This document shows, piece by piece, positions 45,207-54,863 of a stretch of DNA of 64,000 nucleotides; position 1 is the first letter of the stretch, and each line of letters starts with the position of its first letter. The notes under the pieces are model-generated. The model ran no database searches. It had not been told where the DNA came from and was given only the letters and a program-made list of their open reading frames with translations. This DNA comes from Minwuia thermotolerans (lineage in GTDB: Bacteria > Pseudomonadota > Alphaproteobacteria > Minwuiales > Minwuiaceae). The stretch lies in assembly GCF_002924445.1 (NCBI RefSeq), contig NZ_PIGG01000014.1, positions 62,001 through 126,000 of the forward strand. Reading direction: 5' to 3'. The position numbers were made by a program, and so were the translations under genes.

Positions 45207-45863
45207 ATGCGCTTTCCTGGCCTGAGTATCGTGACCGTTCTCCTCTCCGCGTTTCTGGGGACGGCCCAGGCGGCCTGCGGCGCATCGGCGCCGCAGATCG
45301 GGATCGCGCTCGCCTTTCCCGCCCCCGGCATCAGCCATGAACTCGCCTCCGACGAGATCCCGCAGGCGATGCGGGCGCATGGGCGCGGGGCGCGCGCCGG
45401 CACGGTGCGCCAGGTCGGCGCCACGGCCTTCACGCTGAACACGGAGGTGCGCATGTCGGTCGCCGCGGCCGAGCAGCGCCGCGACTGTTTCCGGCTGAAA
45501 CGGCTCGACATCCGCCTCGACGTGCTACAGCTCGACGTCTTCATCGCTTCCGAACTCGCCCCGGGAACCTGTCCCTATCGGGTCACCATGGCGCACGAAC
45601 AACGCCATGTTGACATCTACCGGGCCGGCGTGCGGCGGCTGAAGGAAGAACTGGAGACGGCGCTTGGCGGTTCGACCCTGCTGCGCGCCATCCCCGCCGC
45701 CAGCATCGAGCAGGCGATGGAGCGCTTCCGCATCGCGATCGACACGATCGTCTCCGACGCCCGGCGCAAGAACAGCGAGGAGATGGCGCGGGACAACGCG
45801 CGCCTCGACACCCCGTCCAGCTATCGCGAGGAGCACGCCAGGTGCCCGGCCAGCGACTGGTAG
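45207..45863 (+). CDS. Secreted HExxH-type protein (DUF922-like)
   Basis: A 218-residue exported protein (signal MRFPGLSIVTVLLSAFLGTAQA). The motif MAHEQRHVDIYRAGV supplies an HExxH zinc-binding signature, and cysteines occur before and after it. This fits the DUF922 group of putative secreted zinc-dependent proteases. No protease activity can be claimed from sequence alone. It ends 19 bases before the convergent amidohydrolase gene. Confidence 0.72.
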   Translation: MRFPGLSIVTVLLSAFLGTAQAACGASAPQIGIALAFPAPGISHELASDEIPQAMRAHGRGARAGTVRQVGATAFTLNTEVRMSVAAAEQRRDCFRLKRLDIRLDVLQLDVFIASELAPGTCPYRVTMAHEQRHVDIYRAGVRRLKEELETALGGSTLLRAIPAASIEQAMERFRIAIDTIVSDARRKNSEEMARDNARLDTPSSYREEHARCPASDW

Positions 45864-45882
45864 ATCCGCAGGCCGGCGGCCG

Positions 45883-46905
45883 CTAACGGTCCAGATAGCC
45901 GGACAGGAACGCGGCCAGGTTCGCGCCGAGCTCGGGACAGAGATAGCCGCCCTCCTGCACGATCAGCGCCGGCGTGGCCGCGCGGCCGATGAGCCGGCCG
46001 GCGCGGCGAAAGCCCTCCGTCGTGACCGAAAGAATGCCGAGCGGATCGTTCTCCTGCGCGTCCAGGCCGAGCGAGACCACGACGCAGTCCGCACCGTATC
46101 GGCGGATCGCCGCCAGACCCTTCTCCACCGCGGCCAGGTAGTCCTGGTCCCCCGCGCCGCGTGCGAGCGGCAGGTTGAGGTTGTAGCCTTCGCCTTCGCC
46201 CCGTCCCCGCTCGTCAGCATAACCGCTGAAAAACGGATAGAAGTCGCCAGGATGCGCATGGACAGAGACGAACATCACGTCTCGCCGGCCGTAGAAGATA
46301 CCCTGCGTCCCGTTGCCGTGGTGGACGTCGATATCCAGGATCGCGACCGTCCGCCCGGCGGCCACGGCCTGCTGCGCGGCGATGGCGGCGTTGTTGAGAA
46401 AGCAGAATCCGCCGGCCATGTCGGCAAAGGCGTGATGCCCGGGCGGGCGGCAGAGCGCGTAGACCGGAGTCTCGTTCTCCAGCAGGAAGCGCATCCCGGT
46501 CAGCGCGCAGTGCGCTGCCGAGCGCGCCGCCTTCCAGGTGCCCGCACCGATGGGGCAGGCGGTGTCGGCCATGTGCCAACCGGCCTGACCGACCACGTGA
46601 TCCGGCCGGTGCGCCATGTGGCGGCCCGGATGCACGTTGGCGATCACCTCGGGGCTGGCGTCGGGCAGCGCCGACCAGCGTTCATGAGCGGTTTCGAGGA
46701 ACTCGAGATAATCGACGCCGTGGACCGCCGCGATTTCCCGCCGGCCGAAATTTCCCGGGGCCTCGATGTCGTGGCCGGCGGCGCGGACTGCCTCCAGGAA
46801 CCGCTCGGCCCGTTCGGGGCGTTCGGGACTGTCGAGCAGGCGGCCGCTCGAGATAAATGCGCGCGGCGCATGTTCTTGCTGATCGGAACTGTATATGACC
46901 TTCAT
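45883..46905 (-). CDS. Histone-deacetylase-fold amidohydrolase (acetylpolyamine amidohydrolase-like)
   Basis: A 340-residue zinc deacetylase: VYALCRPPGHHAFADMAGGFCFLNN holds the catalytic His pair, and LDIDVHHGNGTQ and VSLGLDAQENDPLG the zinc ligands. The wording HAHPGDFYPFFSGYADERG is characteristic of bacterial acetylpolyamine or related amidohydrolases. The start at 46905 (MKVIYSSDQQEHAP) matches the family. It is divergent from a DadA-like oxidase, fitting an amine or amino-acid catabolic pair. Confidence 0.9.
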   Translation of the reverse strand: MKVIYSSDQQEHAPRAFISSGRLLDSPERPERAERFLEAVRAAGHDIEAPGNFGRREIAAVHGVDYLEFLETAHERWSALPDASPEVIANVHPGRHMAHRPDHVVGQAGWHMADTACPIGAGTWKAARSAAHCALTGMRFLLENETPVYALCRPPGHHAFADMAGGFCFLNNAAIAAQQAVAAGRTVAILDIDVHHGNGTQGIFYGRRDVMFVSVHAHPGDFYPFFSGYADERGRGEGEGYNLNLPLARGAGDQDYLAAVEKGLAAIRRYGADCVVVSLGLDAQENDPLGILSVTTEGFRRAGRLIGRAATPALIVQEGGYLCPELGANLAAFLSGYLDR

Positions 46906-46960
46906 GCGCGAACGATGGGCGAGGAACGATCACGAGGCAAGCAGACAGCTTGAAGGCGAT

Positions 46961-48235
46961 TTGACCGAAGGATCCGACATCATTGTCCTCGGCGCCGGCG
47001 TCGTCGGAATCACCACCGCCTGGGAACTGGCGCGCCGGGGCCACGGCGTGACCGTGATCGACCGCCAGACCGAGCCCGCGACCGGCGCCAGCCATGCCAA
47101 TGGCGCGCAGATCAGCCCCTCCGAGGCGGTGCCGTGGGCGAGTCCGTCGAACCTGCGCCTGGCGCTGGCCTGGATGCGTCAAGCCGATGGTCCCTTCAAG
47201 CTGCGCCTGACCGCCGATTCGCGTCAATGGTGGTGGCTGCTGCGCTTCCTGGCGAGCTGCCGCGAGGATGTCTGGCGGCGAAATGCGCGGCGCATGGTGC
47301 GGCTGGCGCTGGCCAGCCAGCGCCGCCTGGACGAGATCGTGGAGGAGGTCCGCCCCGAATTCGACCGCGAGCGCCGGGGCATCCTGCGCGTCTACGACAG
47401 TGACGCGGCGCTGCGCGAGGCCGAGGGGATCGTCGACTTCATGGCGCCGCTCGGCGTCGGACTGCGCGCCGTCGGACCCGACGAAATCCTGGACATCGAG
47501 CCGGCGCTCGGTGCCGCGATCGCCAGCGGTGCGGTGGCCGGCGGCCTTTACGCCGAAAGCGACGAAAGCGGCGACGCCCAGGCCTTCACCCGCGCCCTGG
47601 CGCACGCCGCCGCAGGGCTTGGCGTCCGCACCGTCCTGGGTCAGCAGGTGGAGCGCATCGACACGCATGGCGACCGCTTCCACTCTGTCGTGGCGGGCGG
47701 CGTCCGGCACATGGCCGACCATCTGGTGATCTGCCTGGGGCTGGACACGCCGCCGCTCACCCGCAGCCTCGGCTTCGACCTGCCAATATATCCGTTGAAG
47801 GGCTACTCGGCGACCCTGCGTCTGGCCGCGACGAACAGCGCGCCGCGGGTCAGCGTGACCGACGAGACCCGGCGGATGGTCGTCAGCCGCCTGGGCGACC
47901 GCATCCGCGTCGCCGGCAAGGCCGACCTCGTGGGTCATGACGCCCGGCTGGACCCGAGGCGCGCGGAGCAACTCGTCCGGGATCTGCGGCGGATCTATCC
48001 CGACCTGGACCATGACGGGCCGCCGGAATTCTGGGCCGGCCTGCGCCCCATGACGCCGACCGGTGTGCCGATCATCGGCCGGAGCCCGGTGGACCGCGTG
48101 TATCTCAACACCGGGCACGGCTCGCTCGGCTGGACCATGGCCTGTGGATCGGCGGTCCTGATCGCCGATCTGCTCGAGGGCCGAAACGGCGAACTGGACC
48201 CCGCGGACTACGAATCGGGGCTTCCGGCGGACTGA
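46961..48235 (+). CDS. DadA-like FAD-dependent amino-acid/amine dehydrogenase
   Basis: An FAD oxidoreductase of the D-amino-acid dehydrogenase (DadA) family: DIIVLGAGVVGITTAWELARRGHGVTVID is the dinucleotide-binding fold, IYPLKGYSATLRL and WAGLRPMTPTGVPIIGRSPVDRVYLNTGHGSLGWTMA are family blocks. About 424 residues from the TTG at 46961, which yields the normal N-terminus; ATGs at 46895 and 46904 extend it by about 20 residues and overlap the divergent gene. Start uncertain. The protein should donate electrons to the respiratory chain. Confidence 0.87.
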   Translation: MTEGSDIIVLGAGVVGITTAWELARRGHGVTVIDRQTEPATGASHANGAQISPSEAVPWASPSNLRLALAWMRQADGPFKLRLTADSRQWWWLLRFLASCREDVWRRNARRMVRLALASQRRLDEIVEEVRPEFDRERRGILRVYDSDAALREAEGIVDFMAPLGVGLRAVGPDEILDIEPALGAAIASGAVAGGLYAESDESGDAQAFTRALAHAAAGLGVRTVLGQQVERIDTHGDRFHSVVAGGVRHMADHLVICLGLDTPPLTRSLGFDLPIYPLKGYSATLRLAATNSAPRVSVTDETRRMVVSRLGDRIRVAGKADLVGHDARLDPRRAEQLVRDLRRIYPDLDHDGPPEFWAGLRPMTPTGVPIIGRSPVDRVYLNTGHGSLGWTMACGSAVLIADLLEGRNGELDPADYESGLPAD

Positions 48236-49080
48236 TCCTCGCCGCCATAGGCATAGACCGGCGACATGTTCACCACCGAGATCGCACGCCATTTGCGGAT
48301 CAGGTAGCGGAAGCGGAGGTCGTAGTAGAAGCGCCGGTCCTCGAGCCCCGTCAGCCGGCTGATCGCGGGACCGAACGGCGGCAGGGATTCGTATGTCAGG
48401 CGGCGGCGGCGCAGGGCGCCCAGTTCGCTGCGCGAGGTGGTCACGATCAACGGCGCGAAGCGGCGGTTGATCGCGACGGCTTCGCCGATCTCTTCGGCCA
48501 GTCCGTCGATCTGGTCCTCCGGCGTCTCAATCAGGTTGAAGGCGATGGTCCGCAGTTCGCCGCGGGGCAGGCTGAACGCCGCAAGCCCGGGCGAGGGCCG
48601 GTAGCTCAGGGCCGAAGGCCGGCGAATCCGGTCGAAGATCGCCGCCGCCCGGCTGGCGGCCTCGTCCCCTGCCGTCCCGCCCGTCTCCGCGGCCGGAACG
48701 GTGTCGGTCGGCGCGCCGCGCCGCATCCAGTTCCACAAGCCGCGCCGCGGCTCGGCCACAGCGGGCGCCGGCTCCGGCGCCGGAGCGGACGCGGCCGGTG
48801 GGAGGTCCATGGCCTCCCGGACAGGGATCCGCAGCAGCGTGCCTTCCACGCCACCGTCCCGCGCCGCGGTCAGCAGATGGTGCTGATCCTCCACCAGCCG
48901 TCGATGATTGCGCTCGCGCACGGAATAGCCGGCCAGAAGCTGCGCCTGCCGTTCGACCTGCTGGCGCAGTCTCTCGTTCTCGCTGGCGAGCGCGGCGTAA
49001 CCCCGGCGAAAGGCGTCGCACAAACCCGCCACGACCGCCTGTTCATCCTCGCCGCCGCGCTTCCGATCGTCAGCCGTCAC
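48208..49080 (-). CDS. Coiled-coil protein of unknown function in glycan cluster
   Basis: A 290-residue protein with an N-terminal coiled coil (about 30-75, ALASENERLRQQVERQAQLLAG), a Pro/Ala linker, and a C-terminal domain I do not recognise (RLTYESLPPFGPAISRLTGLEDRRFYYDLRFRYLIRKWRA). No signal peptide or helix in the membrane. It starts with GTG inside the end of the glycosyltransferase gene (11-base overlap), so it is part of that operon. Its 3' end overlaps the convergent DadA-like gene. Confidence 0.62.
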   Translation of the reverse strand: MTADDRKRGGEDEQAVVAGLCDAFRRGYAALASENERLRQQVERQAQLLAGYSVRERNHRRLVEDQHHLLTAARDGGVEGTLLRIPVREAMDLPPAASAPAPEPAPAVAEPRRGLWNWMRRGAPTDTVPAAETGGTAGDEAASRAAAIFDRIRRPSALSYRPSPGLAAFSLPRGELRTIAFNLIETPEDQIDGLAEEIGEAVAINRRFAPLIVTTSRSELGALRRRRLTYESLPPFGPAISRLTGLEDRRFYYDLRFRYLIRKWRAISVVNMSPVYAYGGEDQSAGSPDS

Positions 49081-51295
49081 GTTCGTCCCCGTCCCTTGCC
49101 GGCCAGCCGTAAAGCGCCAGTGTCCGGTCGATCATGGCTTCAAGGCCGAACTCGCGGCGTACGTAAGCAGCCGCTCTCTCGCCGAAGCGGTAGCGCATGT
49201 CGGCGTCGCTCACCAGAGCTTCGAGCGCATCGGCGATCCCGCCGGGCTCGTCGCACGACAGCAGAATGCCGGTCTCGCCGTCAACGAAGGTCTCGGCCGT
49301 CCCCCCCGAGGGCGTCGCCGCCACCGGCCGGCCAAAGGACTGTGCCTCGATCAGGACGTTGGGCAGCCCTTCGGTCCGCGAGGTGAGCAGCAGAAGGTCC
49401 ATGGCCGCATACTGAGCCCACATGTCGCTGCGCCGGCCGGCGAGGATGATGCGGTCGCCGAATCCCGATTCGGCCAGGCGTCTCTCAAGCCGCACCCGCA
49501 TCGGTCCGTCGCCGACCAGCCTGCCATCGACATGCCGGTGCCGCCGGCAGAGTTCGATTACCGTTTCCAGCCAGAGTTCCGGCCGCTTCTCTTCGGTCAT
49601 CCGCATGACGCCGCCGACGACCACCCGCTCTCCCGAGGGCAGCGCCGGACCGATATCGTGGCGCATGGCGTCGAAGTCGTAGCCGTTCGGCAGATGCCGG
49701 ATCGCGGTCACCGGCGCCCCCAGCCAGCGGGCATAATCGCGCCTGCCCGCCAGGCTGTTATTGAGCAGGGTGACCCGCGGGTTCGCGGCCAGCAGCCGCA
49801 TCCAGTCCCTGAGATAGGGCCGGTTTCGTCCTTCCTTGCGGTCGGGGGCAAGACTGCGCGTGCCGATGATGATGCGCGGGACGCCCGCCAGCAGCGCCGC
49901 AAGGGCTGTCATCGCGCCGGTCATGTCCTGCCAGCCATGGGCCACCGCGGGGCGGCGGCGCTCGAACAGGCGGCAGAGCGCTGCGATCGGTTCGGCGAGA
50001 TTCGCGGGCAGCAGCGCCAGAAGAGGCTCGGCCGGCGCCATCGGCACGGGCAACTCGATCGCCCCGCCATTCCGGCCGGCGAAGAGATCCAGAACCTCGA
50101 CGCCCGCCGCGGCGAGTTCTTCGCCGAAGGCCGCATTTCCCGACCGGCCCGGTTCCTGGAGCGTTGCGACCGCAAGTTCCGGATCGCCGCCGCGCCGCCG
50201 CGCCAGGCCCAACGCCGTCTTGGCCAGCTGTCGTTCTGCCCCGCCTGCCCCGAGGGTGCCGGAGACGAGCACGACGCCGCGCCCGGGCGGCGCATAGGGA
50301 CGAATGCGGTCGCACATGCCGACCATCCGCCTCAGCACGATATCGGGCAGGATCACAGCGTGGTCGGCGAGATACGGCCAGGCTTCCGGCTCGACCGTTC
50401 CGAGAGCGCGAGCGATGTCTTCGAACCGGCGGCGCTGGGTCTGGGTCACCTGCCTGCGCCAGCGCGGGTCGCCACTGCCACGATACAGCAGGAGCGCATC
50501 GGAAACCCGGCCGTCGGCCAACAGGTGGCCGGCGGCGCGACGGCGGCGGCGCAGCGACTCCTGTCCCTCCGTTCCGATCATGCGCTGACGCAGTTCCGCC
50601 GCCACACGCGGAAAGCGGAAGCGGTCGAACAGCCGCGCCACGGCAAGCCCCTCATCCGCCCGCAGCAGAGCGGCGACGCCATTGGCTGCGGTCCTGGCGG
50701 CCTCTGCCGTCTGCCCCAGACGTCGATGCGCCGAAACGGAAAGCTCGAGGCTCTGGATGTCGGGCCCCGCGTCGCCCTCAGCCTCGTCGAGGGCGTCGAG
50801 CACCTTGTCGAAACGGCGCACGCGCGCCTCCAGACGCGCCAGGCCGCGGCGCGCGACCGGGTTGTCCGGTTCCTGGACCAGCAACTCCTCGAACAGTTGG
50901 CGCGCCTGCTCGTCGCGTCCGAGCTGCAGGGCCGATTCGGCGGCGCGTTCGGTGATGAGCGGGAGACGGGGCTCCGGCGCGGCGAGCGCGATCTCCAGCA
51001 CGCGGAGATGATTGCGGCTGCGGCGGTGCTCGTCGAGCAGATGCAGCCGGAGACCGTCCATGTCCGGCCGGGCGGCGAGCACGCGCTCGAACTCTGCCGA
51101 GACAGGCACGGAAAGCCGCGCGCAACACGTCCGCAGCGCCGCGAGCACCGCATCGTCGCTGACGCCTTTCTCCAGCGCATGGCGGTAGAGCGGCAACGCC
51201 TCCGCGAACCGCCCCCTCAGGCGCAGATGCTCGGCGATGTCGAGGGTGCGCCGGATGGCGGCGCCGGGCTGTCGGTGGGTTATGGTGCGGCTCAT
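49070..51295 (-). CDS. Glycosyltransferase family 4 protein with N-terminal TPR-like region
   Basis: A 741-residue protein. The N-terminal 300 residues are helical repeats of TPR type (FAEALPLYRHALEKG, QLGRDEQARQLFEELLVQEPDNPVARRGL). The C-terminal half is a GT-B glycosyltransferase with SGTLGAGGAERQLAKTALGL and a GT4 donor-binding region TSRTEGLPNVLIEAQSFGRPVAATPSGGTAETF. The ATG at 51295 starts cleanly. It probably adds sugars to a surface polysaccharide; donor and acceptor unknown. Confidence 0.87.
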   Translation of the reverse strand: MSRTITHRQPGAAIRRTLDIAEHLRLRGRFAEALPLYRHALEKGVSDDAVLAALRTCCARLSVPVSAEFERVLAARPDMDGLRLHLLDEHRRSRNHLRVLEIALAAPEPRLPLITERAAESALQLGRDEQARQLFEELLVQEPDNPVARRGLARLEARVRRFDKVLDALDEAEGDAGPDIQSLELSVSAHRRLGQTAEAARTAANGVAALLRADEGLAVARLFDRFRFPRVAAELRQRMIGTEGQESLRRRRRAAGHLLADGRVSDALLLYRGSGDPRWRRQVTQTQRRRFEDIARALGTVEPEAWPYLADHAVILPDIVLRRMVGMCDRIRPYAPPGRGVVLVSGTLGAGGAERQLAKTALGLARRRGGDPELAVATLQEPGRSGNAAFGEELAAAGVEVLDLFAGRNGGAIELPVPMAPAEPLLALLPANLAEPIAALCRLFERRRPAVAHGWQDMTGAMTALAALLAGVPRIIIGTRSLAPDRKEGRNRPYLRDWMRLLAANPRVTLLNNSLAGRRDYARWLGAPVTAIRHLPNGYDFDAMRHDIGPALPSGERVVVGGVMRMTEEKRPELWLETVIELCRRHRHVDGRLVGDGPMRVRLERRLAESGFGDRIILAGRRSDMWAQYAAMDLLLLTSRTEGLPNVLIEAQSFGRPVAATPSGGTAETFVDGETGILLSCDEPGGIADALEALVSDADMRYRFGERAAAYVRREFGLEAMIDRTLALYGWPARDGDERDG

Positions 51296-51326
51296 CGGCC
51301 CAGTTTCGGCCGCACCGGCGAAAACC

Positions 51327-52421
51327 TCAATCGGGCACCAGCGCGGCGATCGCATCGGCGGCGGCTTTCGCGCCGTTGTCGCGGTAATGCGCCGGCCGGG
51401 GCGGCGAACGCCGCGACATCACGCGCGAGAAGGCCGCGCCGAGACGCTCGGCAAGATCCTGTCCGGGGGTGGCGGGAACAAGCTCGGCCTCCCCCCGTTC
51501 GGCCGCATAGGAGGCCCGGAGCGCCTGATCGTCCACTTCCATCTGATTGGGCACGAACACCGCCGGCAGGTCGGAGGCCATGATCTCGTGGAAGGAATTG
51601 TAGCCGGTGGCGCTGGTGACCAGGTCGAAGGCGTTGAAGAACCTGGCCAGAGGATAGGTGTCGAGCACTGTCACATCTTCGCCGTAGTGCGGCTGGGCGC
51701 CGGCGATCTTCCAGCGCGCGAGGAAGATGCGGGCATTGCGCACATGGCGGGCCGCGGCGATGGCCGCGGCGGCGGCGTTCCAGTTCCGCTCCACGCCGGC
51801 GCCGAGCTGAATCAGCACCGCGCGTTGGCCATCGGCGATCCCGAGACGGGACCGCGCGGCGGCGCGGTCGAGCATTTCTCCCGTGTCCAGCAGCCGGATC
51901 GGCGCGGTCGCGACGAAGCCGAACGGCGGCGGCGCCAGTTCATTGGCGCGTGTCGTCGGTCCGAGGTCCTTCTCCCCGGCCAGTTCACCGGGTTCGACAA
52001 CAAGATCGCAGAAAGCCTGGGCCTGGAGATTCTTGTAGACCTGGCGGCGGTCGCGCCACATCGGCCGGCGGATCCAGACCAGCCTGCGCCCCTCGTCCGA
52101 CCCGGCCACCGCATCCTGCACCCATGGGAAAATGGCGGTGCCGTCCTGCACGATCACCCGGCAATCATAGAAGCGCATCAGGCTGTCGAACTCCTGGCGG
52201 AGTTGCGCAATCCACGCGTTGCGGGAAATCTCGAGAACCTCATGGCCGGGGATGTGTTCGACCACCGCACCCGGCAGCATGTCGAAGGCGTCAAGAGCCG
52301 GCGAATTCGAGATCACGACCGGGGTGACGTCGGCCGGCAGCCTCCGCGCGATGGCGAGGATCCGGGTGGCGTGGCCCATACCGGTGCCGTTGATGCAGAC
52401 AAAGGCGACGGTGCGGCTCAC
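51327..52421 (-). CDS. MurG-like GT-B glycosyltransferase
   Basis: A 364-residue protein with a GT-B start, FVCINGTGMGHATRILAIARRL, and a C-terminal donor domain with NAFDLVTSATGYNSFHEIMASDLPAVFVPN, similar to MurG and related nucleotide-sugar transferases. It begins with GTG overlapping the upstream stop (GTGA), so it is coupled to the broken gene before it. Likely surface-glycan synthesis; specificity unknown. Confidence 0.83.
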   Translation of the reverse strand: MSRTVAFVCINGTGMGHATRILAIARRLPADVTPVVISNSPALDAFDMLPGAVVEHIPGHEVLEISRNAWIAQLRQEFDSLMRFYDCRVIVQDGTAIFPWVQDAVAGSDEGRRLVWIRRPMWRDRRQVYKNLQAQAFCDLVVEPGELAGEKDLGPTTRANELAPPPFGFVATAPIRLLDTGEMLDRAAARSRLGIADGQRAVLIQLGAGVERNWNAAAAAIAAARHVRNARIFLARWKIAGAQPHYGEDVTVLDTYPLARFFNAFDLVTSATGYNSFHEIMASDLPAVFVPNQMEVDDQALRASYAAERGEAELVPATPGQDLAERLGAAFSRVMSRRSPPRPAHYRDNGAKAAADAIAALVPD

Positions 52422-53319
52422 GCGGCGGCCCCGGCAAGGCGGACAACATCCGCCACCCACGCTTCCGCCGCCCGCTCCGTCGAGACGCCGCAATCCGGCT
52501 CCGCTTCCCTCATCTGGCCGGGCCGCCAGTCCGAAATACGCCGGGCCGCGGACAGACGGCCGGCGGCATTCGACGCCGCCTTGACCGGGACACCGCCGCG
52601 CCCGGCCAGCGCCAGGAAGGGCGTCATCCAGTTGCGCCGGCCCGCGTGAACCATGAAGTCGGCCCGGGCGACCAGCCATGACGGCGCCACCTCCCCGCCG
52701 AGCAGGACATGGACGCCCGGCAGTTCACGCGCCGCTTCCTCGCCAGCCGCTGCGTCGCGGGCGACGATGCGGGGCAGGACGCCACCGTCTTCGGCGAGTT
52801 CGCCAAGCCAGCGAACGAGGTCGACATCGGGTTCCGCGCCGCCATCGAACAGGGCCAGGATAACTGGCGCCGCCTGGTCCCGGCGCGGCGGCCGCTCCAA
52901 CCGCGCCGCGACCCGCTCCGGCGCCGGCACCCGAACTATGCCGAGATCCTCGGCGTCGAAATCCTGGGAGTCCTCGAGCCGCAGGAAACGGACAGACCGG
53001 AACCCATGTTGACGGAGCAGTTCGGCGGTGAACAGCAAGGTAAAGCGCAACTGCGCCGGGTCCGTATCGTCCGGATGCGGCGCGAGGACGAGAGCCGTGC
53101 GCCAGCCGCCCCGGAAGTCCGGGCGGAGGGCCGCGGCGATCGCGACATCCGGCGATTCGAACAGGGCCGTCTCGCCACGACCGCCCAGCGGGGCGTCGTC
53201 CGACAGCGTGCGGAGATCGACCTCCCCGGCCGGAGGCCGAGAAGGCGCGAAAACAGACCGCCGGCCTCGCCCTGAATCAGGCGGGCCGGCGGAACTTCGG
53301 ATAGGGATTCAGGTGTCAC
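52418..53319 (-). pseudogene. Frameshifted gene in glycan operon (glycosyltransferase-like C-terminus)
   Basis: Coding character is continuous from 53319 to 52418 but in two frames. From the GTG at 53319 the protein reads MTPESLSEVPPARLIQGE ... LLGLRPG; after a GGGG run near 53224-53227 the sense continues one base out of frame as EVDLRTLSDDAPLGG ... VLAPHPDDTDPAQ and on to the stop at 52418. Adding one G restores a protein of about 300 residues. The end (VLLGGEVAPSWLVARADFMVHAG) resembles a GT-B donor domain. It may be a true lesion or a homopolymer sequencing error. Confidence 0.7.
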
Positions 53320-53391
53320 GTCCCGGGGGCTGTAAGGCCATGTTTGTCATCGGACCGGGACATTCCCTTCGCCGGTCCGGAAATGGGGCGA

Positions 53392-53853
53392 TCAGCTCCC
53401 GACGAGGATTTCTTCGATCTGGCTGACATCCAGGGCTTCAACCACATCCCCGACATCACCCAGGCTGCCTGTGTCGGGAGGCGCGATGTCGCCCTCGGCA
53501 ATGAGCGTCTGAACTGCGGCGTCAAGCACGCCGGCATCCGACAGCGCCTGGACATCGACGCCCCGATCCGACAGCAGCCGGATCCCCTCCTGCGCCACAT
53601 CCTCTGCGCTGCGCTGCCCGCCCGCCTGAGCGACCTGAACGTAACGTTCGGCTTCGCCGAGCGCTGCGTTCGCCTGCTCGTCCAGTTCGAACCTCAGGCC
53701 CCGGTCGGACACGACGGGCGCCTTGTGCGCGCCATCATCATCGCGGGTTACGGCGCCAGCGAACTTTGCCGGCACGATGGCTGCGACGACCGTCTGGAGA
53801 ACGACCAGCGCGCCCTTCAGCCAAAGCCCTGCAACCTTACGAAACTTTGTCAT
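53392..53853 (-). CDS. Small exported protein of unknown function
   Basis: A 153-residue protein with an N-terminal hydrophobic export segment (about 10-33) and an acidic mature part rich in Asp, Glu and Ala, ending SLGDVGDVVEALDVSQIEEILVGS. No known domain. A GGGGAAG lies before its ATG. It stands between the outer-membrane barrel and the glycosyltransferase genes of the same strand and may belong to their operon. Confidence 0.6.
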   Translation of the reverse strand: MTKFRKVAGLWLKGALVVLQTVVAAIVPAKFAGAVTRDDDGAHKAPVVSDRGLRFELDEQANAALGEAERYVQVAQAGGQRSAEDVAQEGIRLLSDRGVDVQALSDAGVLDAAVQTLIAEGDIAPPDTGSLGDVGDVVEALDVSQIEEILVGS

Positions 53854-53909
53854 CGTTCAACTTCCCCGAACCACTTCTATCCTTGCTCACGCGCCTTCCC
53901 GAGATCCTG

Positions 53910-54863
53910 TCACCGCCCGGTCGAAAACAGCAGCCGTACACCAATGCTGGCCCTCGGGCCGGTGAAACTCTGGTTGTTGATGTTCGACGACTGGTCAACA
54001 ACGCCCGCTTCGGCGAATGCCCGGACATTCCGGGAGAAATCATAGTCCACACGGCCGAAGGCCTCGATGATCTCGTCTTCCCGGGTCAGACCGCCCTGAA
54101 CGGCCGGATTGCCCGAGTCGAAGTCCTTTACCCTATAGCGCAGGCGTGCGCTCAGGGCTGTACGCTCCGTCACATGATGGCTCGCACGGACACCCGCCAG
54201 GAAGGACGTCGTCGCATTGAAGTCGGTCTCTGCATTTTCCCGGATGGCGCCGAGTTCGGCGCCGAGATAGGTCGCATCCTGGAACGGATACCAGTAAGCG
54301 CGCAGGAAGACGTCGCCGCGCGCCTGGTCCAGACCGCCGAAGTTCTGGTCATCGAAATCACGATAGGCGACGCGGCCCTGCGCCGACAGTGTGTAAACCC
54401 GGCTCGGGTTGTAGGTCAGGCTCAGCAGCGCGCCGTTCTCGACGAACTGGTCCACACCGTCCTTGCGGCGGTAGTTGCCGAAATAGCCGGCACGCGCCGT
54501 CATTGCACCGAAGCGCTTGGCCACGTCGGCGAAACCGCCGACGCCCAGCGAATCCTGGTCGGTGCGGTCGATGTGCTGGAAATAGAGCAGGTTGCCGCCG
54601 ACGCGCACGGAAACGTTGTTGTCCAGCCGACCCTGAATGGTCACGCGATTATTGGTCGAAAGCCGAACGTCACTCTCCCGGATCGCGGCGTTGAGCTCGT
54701 CCGCCACGAAGTTGTCGAGATATTCGGCCTGGTTGATGGACAGGAAAGTGGTCGACCAGTCCGCGGCGCCGGCGCCGCTGGTCACCGCCGACAGCCCCAA
54801 GGCCGCCGCGAAGATCGCCCCTCCGGCCGACATCGTTTTCTTGTGCTTACGAAGCTCGATCAT
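53910..54863 (-). CDS. Outer-membrane beta-barrel protein of glycan cluster
   Basis: A 317-residue exported protein: signal peptide (AIFAAALGLSAVTSGAGAA) followed by amphipathic strands with aromatic residues (VSVRVGGNLLYFQHIDR, ARAGYFGNYRRKDG, LSARLRYRVKDFDSG), resembling the putative beta-barrel porin 2 group often found with exopolysaccharide genes. The C-terminus (GVRLLFSTGR) does not end in phenylalanine. First gene of the minus-strand operon leading to 48208. Likely export or surface anchoring of glycan. Confidence 0.74.
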   Translation of the reverse strand: MIELRKHKKTMSAGGAIFAAALGLSAVTSGAGAADWSTTFLSINQAEYLDNFVADELNAAIRESDVRLSTNNRVTIQGRLDNNVSVRVGGNLLYFQHIDRTDQDSLGVGGFADVAKRFGAMTARAGYFGNYRRKDGVDQFVENGALLSLTYNPSRVYTLSAQGRVAYRDFDDQNFGGLDQARGDVFLRAYWYPFQDATYLGAELGAIRENAETDFNATTSFLAGVRASHHVTERTALSARLRYRVKDFDSGNPAVQGGLTREDEIIEAFGRVDYDFSRNVRAFAEAGVVDQSSNINNQSFTGPRASIGVRLLFSTGR

